64,000 nt of DNA, taken from Legionella_C sp963803545. GTDB lineage: Bacteria; Pseudomonadota; Gammaproteobacteria; Legionellales; Legionellaceae. The stretch spans positions 744,001 to 808,000 of the forward strand of contig CAWDMX010000004.1 in NCBI GenBank assembly GCA_963803545.1, read 5' to 3'. This document shows positions 17,273 to 26,586 of this stretch, piece by piece; positions within the stretch are counted from its first letter, which is position 1; each line of letters starts with the position of its first letter. The position numbers and the translations under genes were made by a program. A model generated the notes under the pieces. The model worked only from the letters and a program-made list of their open reading frames with translations. It had not been told where the DNA came from and ran no database searches.

Positions 17273-17938
17273 CTACGATATTTGCCAAATTTTTTTCTTA
17301 TAAACTATAAATAGGGCTGACTTTTTGTGGTTAATTGCCTCTTGAAGCGCGGCACTTTCCACATCCAACCCGCCGGTGTAAGTACCAAACGATGGCATTA
17401 AAAGAGTGTCGTCGACGGCAACAAAACATTTACCCGTAATAGATTTACGGCGAACCTTAGGATGAAAATGGCCAATAACCTGGCAGTTTTGCACTGCTAA
17501 TTTTTCGTGGCAAAAAATAATGTTGTCTTTTTTTAAGTGTTGGGCAAATACGAAATGAGAATGCGCGAATGGAACCGCATCGCGATCATGATTGCCATTA
17601 ATCCATACCCACTGGTGTACACTTTCAAGTACTTCGGTCAACAGCTGCTTGGTTGCCGGTTGCATGCGAGAAAACGCCCCAGGATCGTGTATATTGTCGC
17701 CTAAGCTAAGAATTGTTTTTGGTTTAAAATACGCAATTGCGCTTTTTAAATTTTGTAAGCTTTGCAAAGAATCGTACAACGGCAACGGATTGCCACGCAA
17801 AGCAAAATAGGACCCTTTTTCTAAATGCAGGTCAGCCACAATTAGGTAGTTGTATTTGGGCCAATAAAGCGTCGCGTCCCCACCTAAGATAAACGATTGA
17901 TTCGCAAACATAAGCGGAAATTCATACCGGTTTAACAT
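17273..17938 (-). CDS. pdeM: Ligase-associated metallophosphoesterase PdeM
   Basis: Manganese-type metallophosphoesterase of the bacterial ligase-associated DNA repair cluster. Metal-binding motifs in order are ADLHLEKG, GDNIHD, GNHDRD, a histidine in FCHEK and GHFHPKV. The family is small (about 220 aa), as here. I chose the ATG at 17938, with GGGAGG twelve bases upstream, which avoids overlap with the helicase gene; a longer frame begins at 17965. It lies directly downstream of the helicase gene on the same strand, with the exonuclease and ligase genes diverging from that pair. The fold is clear; the cluster role rests on context and family knowledge. Confidence 0.88.
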   Translation of the reverse strand: MLNRYEFPLMFANQSFILGGDATLYWPKYNYLIVADLHLEKGSYFALRGNPLPLYDSLQSLQNLKSAIAYFKPKTILSLGDNIHDPGAFSRMQPATKQLLTEVLESVHQWVWINGNHDRDAVPFAHSHFVFAQHLKKDNIIFCHEKLAVQNCQVIGHFHPKVRRKSITGKCFVAVDDTLLMPSFGTYTGGLDVESAALQEAINHKKSALFIVYKKKIWQIS

Positions 17939-17942
17939 AACA

Positions 17943-20363
17943 TTAAACAACCTCCCCCACCGCATGAATAAGTTTTTCAGCCCTAGCTTCCATTTCTAAC
18001 TGCGTTAATAAAATTTCATCCGCCTCACCTTGAATTTTTTCAGTAGCAAATGTGCTAATAATGGGTATTGAAAAAGGCGATGGTCGACTTAAATTAACAG
18101 TTTTTAATTTTTTTGTGTAATGGCTTACTAAGTACTGAACACGTTTTAAGTCAATTAAGTATTTATCGACATCCATACGGGTAATTTTTAATAATATGTG
18201 GTCTGGTTCGTGCGTTCTTAATACCTCATAAATTAAATCGGTGCTGAAAGTTACTTGTTTCATTGATTTTCGTGTGCCGGCTGTTTGTCGTTCAGTTAAG
18301 CCCGTAATAATGGCAATATGTCTAAAGCTTCTTTTTAATAACGCCGACTCAAGAAGCCACTCCTCATACTCATGCGCGACCGTCTGTTGACTGAAAAGAG
18401 TACTAATTGCGAACGAATCTAATGTCTTATGGGTACAGATAGCCAGGCCGTAGTCGGTTGCCGTAAAGCTCAAAGGCTTCAGCCGTTCTTTTTCTAAGTG
18501 GCGCGTAAAAAGCATGCCTAAACTATTATTCGCTTTACGTCCTTCAAAACTATAAATAATCAGATAGTTTCTTTTTTTATACGGAAATTGTTCGATTAAT
18601 AGAGTTTTACTATCCGGAATATATGAAAATTTTTTTTGCAGTTGCAGCCATTCTTGGATTTTTTGCGGCATCGTTTTCCATTGCTGCGGATGATTTACTA
18701 ACCGCAGTACAGCGGAGGCTAGAAAGCTCGACAGCGGCATTATACCACCGCGATAAGAAGGAAGCTTGGCGCTTTTCTTTTTTATTATGCGGGTTTCAAC
18801 CACCATATCGTGAATACGAATGTATTCCAAAACCTCGCCTGCAAAGACAAAAGAATCCCCTGGGCTTAATTCCTGTATAAATTGTTCCTCAATATCGCCC
18901 ACCAACTTGTCACGGCGTTTATTTAAAACCTTGACCTTAAGTCGAGCCGATTCAATAATAGTTCCAATATTTTGACGGTGACGGCGTATAACTTTGCTCG
19001 TTGCCGGAATATACGTATTGTTATCAGAAACAATTAAGCGATGATATTGTGGATAATGGTGCAATACATACCCTCCATCAACCGTAAATTGAAAAAGCTT
19101 TTGAAACACTTCTCTTTTAAGACTGCGGTAGGGGTGGGCTTTTCGTATCAAATGAAATAAGGCCGCTTGTTTGACTGGTTGGCTGCACGCGCAATTGATA
19201 ATAAATTGAACAACAACATCCAAAGCGCCTGGGTAGCTTGCGTTATCATCCAGTTTTCCTTCAGAGATTGCTCGTATAGCCGCTTCCGATTCAAGCACCT
19301 CAAAACAATTGGTAGGCACGATATAGGCTGTACTTGCTTCATCAAAACGATGGTTGGACCGACCTATCCGCTGCAATAATCGGCTCACTGAATGAGGCGC
19401 TCCAATTTGGATAACCGCATCAACATTACCCCAGTCAATTCCCAACTCCAATGCAGAGGTTGCAACAACCGCTTTGATAGTGCCGTTGACAATAAGACTT
19501 TCGGTTTTTAAACGCTCCTCTTTACTTAAAGAGCCGTGGTAAATAGCAATTGGTATGTTCTTAGAATTATTCAGCCAAAGTTGTTGGAATAAAAATTCGG
19601 TCTGCGCTCGAGTGTTTACAAATATCAATGTTAGGCGATACGTTAAAATTTTTTCATAAATAGTTTTTATAGCGTATTGAGCCATAAATCCACTGTAGGG
19701 TATCTTCGTATTCGTCAGTAAATGGATATTGGGCACGCTCTTGGAGTGGGCGATAAGTAATGCAGCCTGCGCATCCACCCACTTTGCCATCTTTTCCGGA
19801 CGTGCAATAGTCGCTGAAAGAGCGAAGCGGATTGAATTTTTAGCAAAGAAGGACACCTGCGCTAAAGCAAGCGATAATAAGTCGCCTCTTTTTGTACCAA
19901 TAAGACTGTGCACCTCATCAATTACTAAAAGCTTAAGACTGTTAAAAAAAGAAGGTGCCTGGGGATAACTGAGCAGCAATAATAAGGATTCTGGGGTGGT
20001 CAGCAAAATATTAGGCGGCTTTTTTATCTGTTTTTGTCGTTGATACGCAGAGGTGTCGCCCGTTCTTATTTCAACGGTTATTGGCAACTCCATTTCTTTT
20101 ATTGGCACCAGTAAATTTCGATGAATATCTTGGGTTAAGGCTTTTAGCGGAGAGATATAGAGGGTGTGCAGCCCTTGGTAATGGGTTTCGCTAATATTCT
20201 CCAGTGCGGGTAAAAAACTGGCTAAGGTTTTCCCTCCGCCGGTTGGTGCTACTAATAAAACGGAGTTTTTTTGCTTGAAATGTTCGAACATTGTTTGTTG
20301 GTAAGGATGAATAGTCCATGATTTACTACGGAACCATTGCTGAAGATACTCTGGTAAAATCAC
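17943..20363 (-). CDS. Ligase-associated Lhr-type DEXH helicase
   Basis: Superfamily 2 helicase of the Lhr-core type, expected to unwind 3'-tailed DNA or RNA:DNA hybrids. Helicase motifs: Q-motif region YQQTMFEHF, Walker A APTGGGKTLA near residue 40, DEVH in LLVIDEVHSLIG near 145, motif III LSATIARP, motif V ATSALELGIDWGNVD and motif VI QRIGRSNHR. A winged-helix and beta-barrel Lhr C-terminal region fills the second half. Length of 806 aa is that of Lhr-core rather than full Lhr. The start is GTG. It heads a two-gene unit with pdeM and diverges from the exonuclease gene across 145 bases. Clear identification. Confidence 0.93.
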   Translation of the reverse strand: MILPEYLQQWFRSKSWTIHPYQQTMFEHFKQKNSVLLVAPTGGGKTLASFLPALENISETHYQGLHTLYISPLKALTQDIHRNLLVPIKEMELPITVEIRTGDTSAYQRQKQIKKPPNILLTTPESLLLLLSYPQAPSFFNSLKLLVIDEVHSLIGTKRGDLLSLALAQVSFFAKNSIRFALSATIARPEKMAKWVDAQAALLIAHSKSVPNIHLLTNTKIPYSGFMAQYAIKTIYEKILTYRLTLIFVNTRAQTEFLFQQLWLNNSKNIPIAIYHGSLSKEERLKTESLIVNGTIKAVVATSALELGIDWGNVDAVIQIGAPHSVSRLLQRIGRSNHRFDEASTAYIVPTNCFEVLESEAAIRAISEGKLDDNASYPGALDVVVQFIINCACSQPVKQAALFHLIRKAHPYRSLKREVFQKLFQFTVDGGYVLHHYPQYHRLIVSDNNTYIPATSKVIRRHRQNIGTIIESARLKVKVLNKRRDKLVGDIEEQFIQELSPGDSFVFAGEVLEYIRIHDMVVETRIIKKKSAKLPSYRGGIMPLSSFLASAVLRLVNHPQQWKTMPQKIQEWLQLQKKFSYIPDSKTLLIEQFPYKKRNYLIIYSFEGRKANNSLGMLFTRHLEKERLKPLSFTATDYGLAICTHKTLDSFAISTLFSQQTVAHEYEEWLLESALLKRSFRHIAIITGLTERQTAGTRKSMKQVTFSTDLIYEVLRTHEPDHILLKITRMDVDKYLIDLKRVQYLVSHYTKKLKTVNLSRPSPFSIPIISTFATEKIQGEADEILLTQLEMEARAEKLIHAVGEVV

Positions 20364-20508
20364 TATTTTCCCTACGCAACCTAATGTGAAAGAGACGATT
20401 GTAAACTATTTTTTATACTAAAAAAATTTTAAATACGCCCATGATAATGGCTATAATCTAGACTTAAACGCTCGGCGTTTCAAAAGTACAATAAAAAGGT
20501 AGGTATCG

Positions 20509-21516
20509 ATGGCGTATCCAAAAAAATGGTTGACGATAAAAAAGCAAGGCTTATATTGTATTCCTGGAAAGTTCTTTATAGATCCAACCTATCCCGTTCA
20601 GCACGCGATTATTACCCACGGGCATGCCGACCACGCGCGCTCCGGTCACCAGCATGTTGTTGCGCACCACCATACCGTAAGTATTATGAAAGTACGCTAC
20701 GGGGAAACCTGTGCCGAGTGCTTTACCGCACTTGCCTACCAGCAAAAAATAGTATTGGGTGACGTTGAAATTTATTTATTACCAGCCGGACATATTTTAG
20801 GCAGTTCGCAGGTTGTAATGAGCTATCAAAATTCACGCGTCATTATTTCCGGTGATTTTAAGCGCAGCGCCGACCCAACATGTCCGCCTTTTAGGGTCGA
20901 GCCGTGCGAGATATTTATTACCGAAGCAACGTTTAGCCTTCCTGTATTCACCCATCCCCCCATCGCGGATGAAATTAACAAGTTACGACAGTCCATAGAA
21001 CTACACAGCGATCGCGGTCATTTAGTTGGTGTTTATGCGCTGGGAAAATGCCAACGCTTAATTACCGAGCTGCGTGCTTCAGGGTATCACCAGCCTATTT
21101 ATTTGCATGGTGCTTTAAAAAAATTATGCGATTTATATCAAGATGCTGGTATTGACTTGGGAATGGTATTGCCCGCAACGGAATTAGACAGCACAAACTC
21201 TATGGGAAAATTAGTGTTATGCCCTCCCAGCGCCTTGCATGATAAATGGAGTAGACGCTTTGGTGCTCTAATTTGTGGGCTTGCCTCCGGTTGGATGCAA
21301 ATTAGGGCACGGGCTAAGCAAAAGGGAATTGATTTACCGTTGATAATTTCCGATCATGCCGACTGGCCGGAACTAACCCGAACCATTCATGAGGTTAATC
21401 CTAAAGAAGTATGGGTGACCCATGGTCGGGAAGATGCGTTGGTGTATTACGCTGAAAAAAATGGCTATAAAGCGCAAGCATTGCGTTTGCTAGGATATGA
21501 AGAAGCGGAGGATTAA
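20509..21516 (+). CDS. Ligase-associated exonuclease, metallo-beta-lactamase fold
   Basis: Metal-dependent nuclease of the beta-CASP/MBL superfamily, the Exo component of the ligase-associated repair cluster. The metal site is HGHADHARSGH near residue 38, then AGHILGSSQV, GDFKRSADPT, and later SDHADWPEL and THGRED. Length of 335 aa matches relatives. GGTAGG lies ten bases ahead of the ATG. It is followed two bases later by the ligase gene, so the pair is cotranscribed. The divergent 145-base gap with the helicase gene contains a TATAAT box about 55 bases upstream that could serve this operon. Confidence 0.92.
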   Translation: MAYPKKWLTIKKQGLYCIPGKFFIDPTYPVQHAIITHGHADHARSGHQHVVAHHHTVSIMKVRYGETCAECFTALAYQQKIVLGDVEIYLLPAGHILGSSQVVMSYQNSRVIISGDFKRSADPTCPPFRVEPCEIFITEATFSLPVFTHPPIADEINKLRQSIELHSDRGHLVGVYALGKCQRLITELRASGYHQPIYLHGALKKLCDLYQDAGIDLGMVLPATELDSTNSMGKLVLCPPSALHDKWSRRFGALICGLASGWMQIRARAKQKGIDLPLIISDHADWPELTRTIHEVNPKEVWVTHGREDALVYYAEKNGYKAQALRLLGYEEAED

Positions 21517-21518
21517 TC

Positions 21519-23093
21519 ATGAAAAAATTTGCGCAACTACTAGATACGCTTTACTTTACCGCGAGCCACTCGAATAAGATGCGTATTTTGATCGATTATT
21601 TCGTGACAACGCCGGACCCCGATCGTGGCTATGCTTTGGCAATAATGGCGGGCACCACCTCTTTTCCAACGTTTAAACGTCGCCTTATTAAAGAGCTTAT
21701 TTATGAACGAGTGGACGCTGTATTGTTCGAGCTTTCCTATGATTACGTGGGTGACATGTCCGATACTATTGCTCTACTCTGGCAGCCGAAAAATACAGGC
21801 GAGGAACTGCCGACTCTTTCAGCCTTAATCGAAAATCTTAATCACTTAAATACCAGTTCCATAAAATCCTACCTCGAACACTTACTTAATCAAGCCAATA
21901 CCGTTGAGCGCTGGGCATTACTAAAATTAGGTATGGGTAGTTTGCGTATAGGAGTTTCTGAGCGATTTTTAAAAAAAACCCTCGCTAAGTTTGGCGCTGT
22001 TGACACACAGGATGTGGAGAAAGTTTGGCACAGTCTTAAACCACCCTATTGTGAATTGTTCGCATGGCTTGAAAAAAAACAGGATTTTCCTATTACGGAT
22101 GAAATTGTCTTTTTTCATCCCGTAATGCTGTCCCACCCCTTAAGCGAGAGCGACCTTAGCAAGCTGAACTTGGAGGACTTTTGTTACGAGCGTAAATACG
22201 ATGGTATTCGCGTACAAATTGTATCCACCTCCCAAGGGAAGGCTTTGTTTACAAGAACCGGGGATAATATCAGTCACTCGTTTAATGATGTATTAAGCTC
22301 TGTCACCGATAGAGTGGTTTTAGATGGGGAGCTGGTGATTAAAACCGGGCAAGGTATCGGCAGCTTCAATCAGCTGCAACAGCGATTAAACCGTAAATCA
22401 CCTTCTAAAAAATTACTGAAAGACGCTCCGGCCGCGGTTGTTTTGTACGATATTTTATCGCAAGAAGGTCAGGATTTGCGTCATTTACCCTTTACTGAAC
22501 GACGCAACCACCTAGAAGCTTGGGCTCAAAACCATCCCACTGATACTTTTTCCTTATCTCATTTATTAGATTTAGAGGAAAACATGAGCGTACTCGACTT
22601 AAAAATATCGGTATTAAACGAAAACCATCCGGCAGTCGAAGGTTTAATGATCAAATCCAAAGCAAGCCCTTATATTGCGGGTCGACCAAAAAATCATTGG
22701 TATAAGTGGAAACGCGACGCTGATTTAATTGACGCCGTAATAATGTACGCGCAACGGGGTCATGGCAAACGTTCGTCTTTTTATTCAGACTACACCTTTG
22801 GGCTTTGGAGTGATGGCGTGCTATTGCCTATAGGTAAAGCGTACTCCGGATTTACCGATGAGGAATTGCTGCGTTTGGATAAATGGGTTCGTCATCACAC
22901 TACTCAGCGCTATGGCCCAGTACGTGAGGTGGCTAAAGAATTAGTGGTGGAGGTGGCCTTTGATGCGGTAAACATTTCAAAACGCCATAAGTCTGGACTT
23001 GCTTTGCGATTTCCCCGAATTAATCGAATACGCTGGGATAAACCCGCTCTTGAGGCGGATTTATTAGAAAGCTTACTCAATCGCATCGTCTAA
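21519..23093 (+). CDS. ATP-dependent DNA ligase of the repair cluster
   Basis: Seals DNA nicks through a ligase-adenylate. It has the three-part layout of this family: an N-terminal DNA-binding domain (1-200), a nucleotidyltransferase domain with motif I ERKYDGIRVQ (adenylated Lys226), motif III LDGELVI and motif V WYKWKRDAD, and an OB domain with a C-terminal motif. Length 524 aa is normal. It starts two bases after the exonuclease stop and is convergent with cvpA (12-base gap). This is separate from the NAD-dependent LigA that the cell should also have. Family work links it to repair, but the specific lesion is not established. Confidence 0.94.
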   Translation: MKKFAQLLDTLYFTASHSNKMRILIDYFVTTPDPDRGYALAIMAGTTSFPTFKRRLIKELIYERVDAVLFELSYDYVGDMSDTIALLWQPKNTGEELPTLSALIENLNHLNTSSIKSYLEHLLNQANTVERWALLKLGMGSLRIGVSERFLKKTLAKFGAVDTQDVEKVWHSLKPPYCELFAWLEKKQDFPITDEIVFFHPVMLSHPLSESDLSKLNLEDFCYERKYDGIRVQIVSTSQGKALFTRTGDNISHSFNDVLSSVTDRVVLDGELVIKTGQGIGSFNQLQQRLNRKSPSKKLLKDAPAAVVLYDILSQEGQDLRHLPFTERRNHLEAWAQNHPTDTFSLSHLLDLEENMSVLDLKISVLNENHPAVEGLMIKSKASPYIAGRPKNHWYKWKRDADLIDAVIMYAQRGHGKRSSFYSDYTFGLWSDGVLLPIGKAYSGFTDEELLRLDKWVRHHTTQRYGPVREVAKELVVEVAFDAVNISKRHKSGLALRFPRINRIRWDKPALEADLLESLLNRIV

Positions 23094-23105
23094 CTTCATG
23101 AGCAC

Positions 23106-23657
23106 TTAGGAGGGGCCGTTGCTTGGAGGTGACTCAGACTGTTCTTTTGGATGCGTTGTTGCCGTACTCAAACTTTTAGCTTCCTCTAAAAATCTGGGCG
23201 TAAAGCCACTCATCCACTGAACAATTGGTTGAAACTTAGGGTAGAGCACCGATTGCCTACTGTAGTTTTCAGGTATTGCGGTTATCTGAACCATTAACAT
23301 AAGAAATGAAACAATAAACACGCCGCGCGTAAACCCAAATCCCATACCCAACAATCTATCGGTTCCACTTAAGCCTGAGCGTTTTAAAATAAAGCCTAAC
23401 AACGCATTGACCAAACCGCCGGCAACGAGTGTTCCCACAAAAAAACTAATAAAAGCGACTAACTTTGTTATATTAGCATCGTGTATATACTTGTTAATTA
23501 GCGGTTCGAGCTGATAGGAGTAATGATAGGCTACCCAAAACGCCAGTAACCATACTGAGAAAGCGATTATTTCTTTGATAAGTCCGCGAATCAAGCCGGT
23601 AATTACCGATAAAATAATAATAGTGATAATTGCAATATCGACCCAATTCATTCTCAA
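23106..23657 (-). CDS. cvpA: CvpA-family membrane protein
   Basis: Inner-membrane protein with four hydrophobic helices in the first 125 residues, then a hydrophilic tail ending in Ser and Pro. The opening MNWVDIAIITIIILSVITGL and the later GLVNALLGFILKRSGLSGTDRLLG pattern are typical of CvpA, first known for colicin V production and later linked to envelope stress and biofilms. Length 183 aa is normal. Its start overlaps the SPOR gene stop by four bases. It ends the accD-folC-SPOR-cvpA operon; purF, the usual next gene in gammaproteobacteria, is missing and the repair ligase gene converges instead. Confidence 0.9.
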   Translation of the reverse strand: MRMNWVDIAIITIIILSVITGLIRGLIKEIIAFSVWLLAFWVAYHYSYQLEPLINKYIHDANITKLVAFISFFVGTLVAGGLVNALLGFILKRSGLSGTDRLLGMGFGFTRGVFIVSFLMLMVQITAIPENYSRQSVLYPKFQPIVQWMSGFTPRFLEEAKSLSTATTHPKEQSESPPSNGPS

Positions 23658-24304
23658 CCTACCTTAGTTGATAATATAAAACCATTAATCTTCGTGGATT
23701 TTGCCAATGTTTTTTGTAAACGCTTTGCTTCATTTATTAGTAAGTTTCGCCCTACAATTACTTTGTAAACCGGTTTTTTATCCATTTTTGTTTTACGAAC
23801 GTAGGCGTTGTATCCAGCGGTTTTTAATTTTTTAACTAATGAGCTGGCATTTTTTTGGGTCGAAAGCGTAGCAAGTTGAACGCTGTACCTTTTTTTTTGT
23901 GCGGTTAAAGAAATTTTCGTTGGTGTGAAGACCGCAGCAACAGGCTTATGTTTTTTTTTAATTTCTTTTTTTGCAGCTACTATGGAAGTTTTTGGTTTGT
24001 ACACGGGGGGGTGAGGTGCAACTACCGTAGGGCTCAACACTTTTTTCTCGGGTACGGATGGTGCAACCGGTGTTTTTATCAGTGCAAGTTCAACGGCTTT
24101 TACCACCAAAACTGGTTGCGTCGAATGGTGTTCTAAGTGCGGGCGGGGAAGGCGGGTAACCACGTATTGGCGATCGCGGTTTTTTTGATGCGAATGATTT
24201 ACAATCATAATTACCACTAAAAGGGCGACAAAAACTAATACACCCGCACCAATTAAGCGATGCTTAACCCGCTCATCCATTTCAATATTCAAAACTTCCT
24301 CCAA
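23654..24304 (-). CDS. SPOR-domain protein, DedD-like
   Basis: Single-pass inner-membrane protein with a periplasmic SPOR domain that binds denuded glycan strands at the division site. A short cytoplasmic tail leads to a membrane helix at about residues 17-36, then a Pro/Lys/Val-rich linker, then the SPOR domain (about 138-216: YSVQLATLSTQKNASSLVKK and KPVYKVIVGRN). Position between folC and cvpA is that of E. coli dedD, and I regard it as the functional equivalent. It begins three bases after folC and overlaps cvpA by four, so translation is coupled. Length 216 aa is normal. Confidence 0.87.
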   Translation of the reverse strand: MEEVLNIEMDERVKHRLIGAGVLVFVALLVVIMIVNHSHQKNRDRQYVVTRLPRPHLEHHSTQPVLVVKAVELALIKTPVAPSVPEKKVLSPTVVAPHPPVYKPKTSIVAAKKEIKKKHKPVAAVFTPTKISLTAQKKRYSVQLATLSTQKNASSLVKKLKTAGYNAYVRKTKMDKKPVYKVIVGRNLLINEAKRLQKTLAKSTKINGFILSTKVG

Positions 24305-24307
24305 AAT

Positions 24308-25573
24308 TTAGTTAGCGGTTAAAAAACTAAAGACTTCCGAAACCGTTAAAAACGAACCAAATACAACCACTAAACATCCGGCATCGGCTTGTTCACAGGC
24401 CGCATGATAGGCTAAAAGTGGGCTAGTATAACACGGCTTAAACCCTTCAACATTCCCAGTGAAATGGCGAACTAAGTCTTCCTCTTTCAGGGCACGGTTG
24501 CCAGAAAGTAGTGCTGGAAACCAAGTGCAATTGCTGTTATCGGCGAAGGCGGACTTAATTGCTGCAATATTTTTGTCTTTCAACGCGGAAAAAACCAGTA
24601 ATAATTTTTTACCCGGATGCCGCTTATTCAAGAAGCGCGCTAGATTTTCTGCGGCTTGCCCGTTGTGACTTACGTCTAATAATGTGGGATGCGGACATTG
24701 AAAATAGTGGTAACGACCTAGGAGCTGCAAGTTGGCTAATCCCTCAACACGATGTGCATCGTTAAGAGGTAAGCTATTGTCTAAACAAATGCTTGCCCTA
24801 ATTGCGGCGGCAGTAGAATTTGGATGCAAATTTGGACAGTTATACTCAATAGTTTTATCACCACAACTAAACACAATGTGCGAATGGTCGAAGGTATACG
24901 AATAATCCACGTTCTTTTTTAATAGCGTACAGGGCAGTTCTAAAGCTTTTAATTGAATTGACTTTGGTAGGACGTCATCGGCATAAATTACTGTTTTATG
25001 AGCGCGCATTACCCCGGCTTTTTCAAAGCCTATAGCGTCCAGCGAATCACCTAAATATTCTTGATGATCAAAGCCAATCGTTGTGATAATTGCTAAATCC
25101 GAATCGATAATATTAGTCGCATCCAAGCGCCCTCCTAAGCCTACTTCTAAAATTATTAAGTCAAGCGTGTGCTGTTTAAAGTGCTCCAGCGCGGCAAGAG
25201 TAACCGTTTCAAAATAGCTAAGCTCCATTTGATTTTGATGCGTTTCAATACGCTCAAAACAACGGATAAGCTCAGAGTCTGTTATCAGCCGTTGATTAAT
25301 TCGGATTCGTTCATTAAATGCGTGTACGTGCGGGGAAACAAAGCTGCCAACGGTGTAGCCGGCTTTTTCATAAATTGCCGACAGTGCTGCAACCGTTGAC
25401 CCTTTACCATTGGTACCGGCAACCGTCACCACCACGGCCTCTGGACGCAGAAGATCCATAGCCGCCGCTACCTTTTGAACACGCTCTAAACCAAGTTTTA
25501 TCGGCTGGCTGTAGCGGGATTCAAGAACAACCAACCATTCATTAAGCGTTTTTTTTGGCACCTGACTCGCCAT
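24308..25573 (-). CDS. folC: Folylpolyglutamate/dihydrofolate synthase FolC
   Basis: Adds glutamate to dihydropteroate and then to reduced folates, an ATP-dependent Mur-type ligase. The P-loop is GTNGKGSTVAAL near residue 55, followed by GSFVSPHVHAFNERI, LDLIILEVGLGGRLDATN, TTIGFDHQEYLGDS and the C-terminal LDVSHNGQAAENL. Length 421 aa is typical. It starts one base after the accD stop. The pabA-pabB pair at 57-59 kb feeds the same folate pathway. Confidence 0.95.
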   Translation of the reverse strand: MASQVPKKTLNEWLVVLESRYSQPIKLGLERVQKVAAAMDLLRPEAVVVTVAGTNGKGSTVAALSAIYEKAGYTVGSFVSPHVHAFNERIRINQRLITDSELIRCFERIETHQNQMELSYFETVTLAALEHFKQHTLDLIILEVGLGGRLDATNIIDSDLAIITTIGFDHQEYLGDSLDAIGFEKAGVMRAHKTVIYADDVLPKSIQLKALELPCTLLKKNVDYSYTFDHSHIVFSCGDKTIEYNCPNLHPNSTAAAIRASICLDNSLPLNDAHRVEGLANLQLLGRYHYFQCPHPTLLDVSHNGQAAENLARFLNKRHPGKKLLLVFSALKDKNIAAIKSAFADNSNCTWFPALLSGNRALKEEDLVRHFTGNVEGFKPCYTSPLLAYHAACEQADAGCLVVVFGSFLTVSEVFSFLTAN

Positions 25574-25574
25574 T

Positions 25575-26438
25575 TTAAGAGGCGAGTGGTTGATGCGATA
25601 ACTTCGCTAATAGCTCAGCAATACAGCCGCGTAAATTTTTACGTTCAACAATGGTGTCAATATGGCCGTGCTCAAGTAAAAACTCACTGCGTTGAAAACC
25701 CTCCGGAAGAGTTTGACGCACCGTTTGTTCAATAACCCGAGGTCCTGCAAAGCCAATTAGGGCTTTCGGCTCAGCGATAATGATATCACCAAGACTTGCA
25801 AAACTTGCAGAAACACCGCCCATCGTCGGATCGGTTAAAACAACGATGAATGGCAGATGCAAACTATCAAATTTAGCTAAAGCGGCAGCTGTTTTAGCCA
25901 TTTGCATTAATGAAAACAGACCTTCCTGCATGCGCGCCCCGCCACTTGCAGTAAAACAAATAAACGGGCAATTTTCAGAAGCCGCAAGCGTAACACCCCG
26001 TACAAATTTTTCCCCAACAGTCGCCCCCATTGAGCCACCCATAAAACCAAATTCAAAAGCACTAACAACAATATTAATATCGTGAACACGCCCTTTCATC
26101 ACCAACAGCGCTTCCTTTTCACCAGTGGCTTTTTGCGCTTGGGTGATTCTGTCTTTGTATTTTTTTGAGTCTTTAAATTTAAGCCTGTCAATAGGCTCTA
26201 AATGCGGAGCAATTTCTTCTCTATTTCCTTCGTCCAAAAATGAATGCAATCGGTCACGAGCATTAAGACGGTGATGGAAATTGCAACTTGGGCACACCGA
26301 TAAATTTTTAGCTAATTCAGTACTGTATAAAACGGAATTGCATCCGCGACACTTAACCCATATTCCTTCAGGCGTATTCTTTTTTGCAGAACTCTCGGAT
26401 TTTATAATAGACGGTAATAATTTCTTTAACCAACTCAT
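25575..26438 (-). CDS. accD: Acetyl-CoA carboxylase carboxyltransferase, beta subunit
   Basis: Beta subunit of the carboxyltransferase that makes malonyl-CoA, the first step of fatty acid synthesis. The zinc ribbon has Cys30, Cys33, Cys49 and Cys52 (CRGC and CPSC), and the crotonase-like core carries FTASGGARMQEGLFSLMQMA and DPTMGGVSASFASLGD. Length of 287 aa is normal. It is the first gene of the accD-folC-SPOR-cvpA operon; a promoter is expected in the 150 bases upstream, where a GGTGCT/AGCACC hairpin also lies. Confidence 0.95.
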   Translation of the reverse strand: MSWLKKLLPSIIKSESSAKKNTPEGIWVKCRGCNSVLYSTELAKNLSVCPSCNFHHRLNARDRLHSFLDEGNREEIAPHLEPIDRLKFKDSKKYKDRITQAQKATGEKEALLVMKGRVHDINIVVSAFEFGFMGGSMGATVGEKFVRGVTLAASENCPFICFTASGGARMQEGLFSLMQMAKTAAALAKFDSLHLPFIVVLTDPTMGGVSASFASLGDIIIAEPKALIGFAGPRVIEQTVRQTLPEGFQRSEFLLEHGHIDTIVERKNLRGCIAELLAKLSHQPLAS

Positions 26439-26586
26439 GCAACTTTTTCCAGATTATTTGGTTGGGATATTATACACAGGGTGCTGACGAAAGCACCGCG
26501 TTTCTTAAAAAAATATCCGCCTACGTGGTGATTTTTAGAATTTAGCGGCAAATTGTCGAGTCGCATAAAATTTATATCCATATGAT

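Noticed and set aside
26480..26497. Terminator after the FAD-oxidase gene or upstream of accD
   Set aside because: GGTGCT/AGCACC forms a six-base stem, but no T-run follows on either strand at the right distance.
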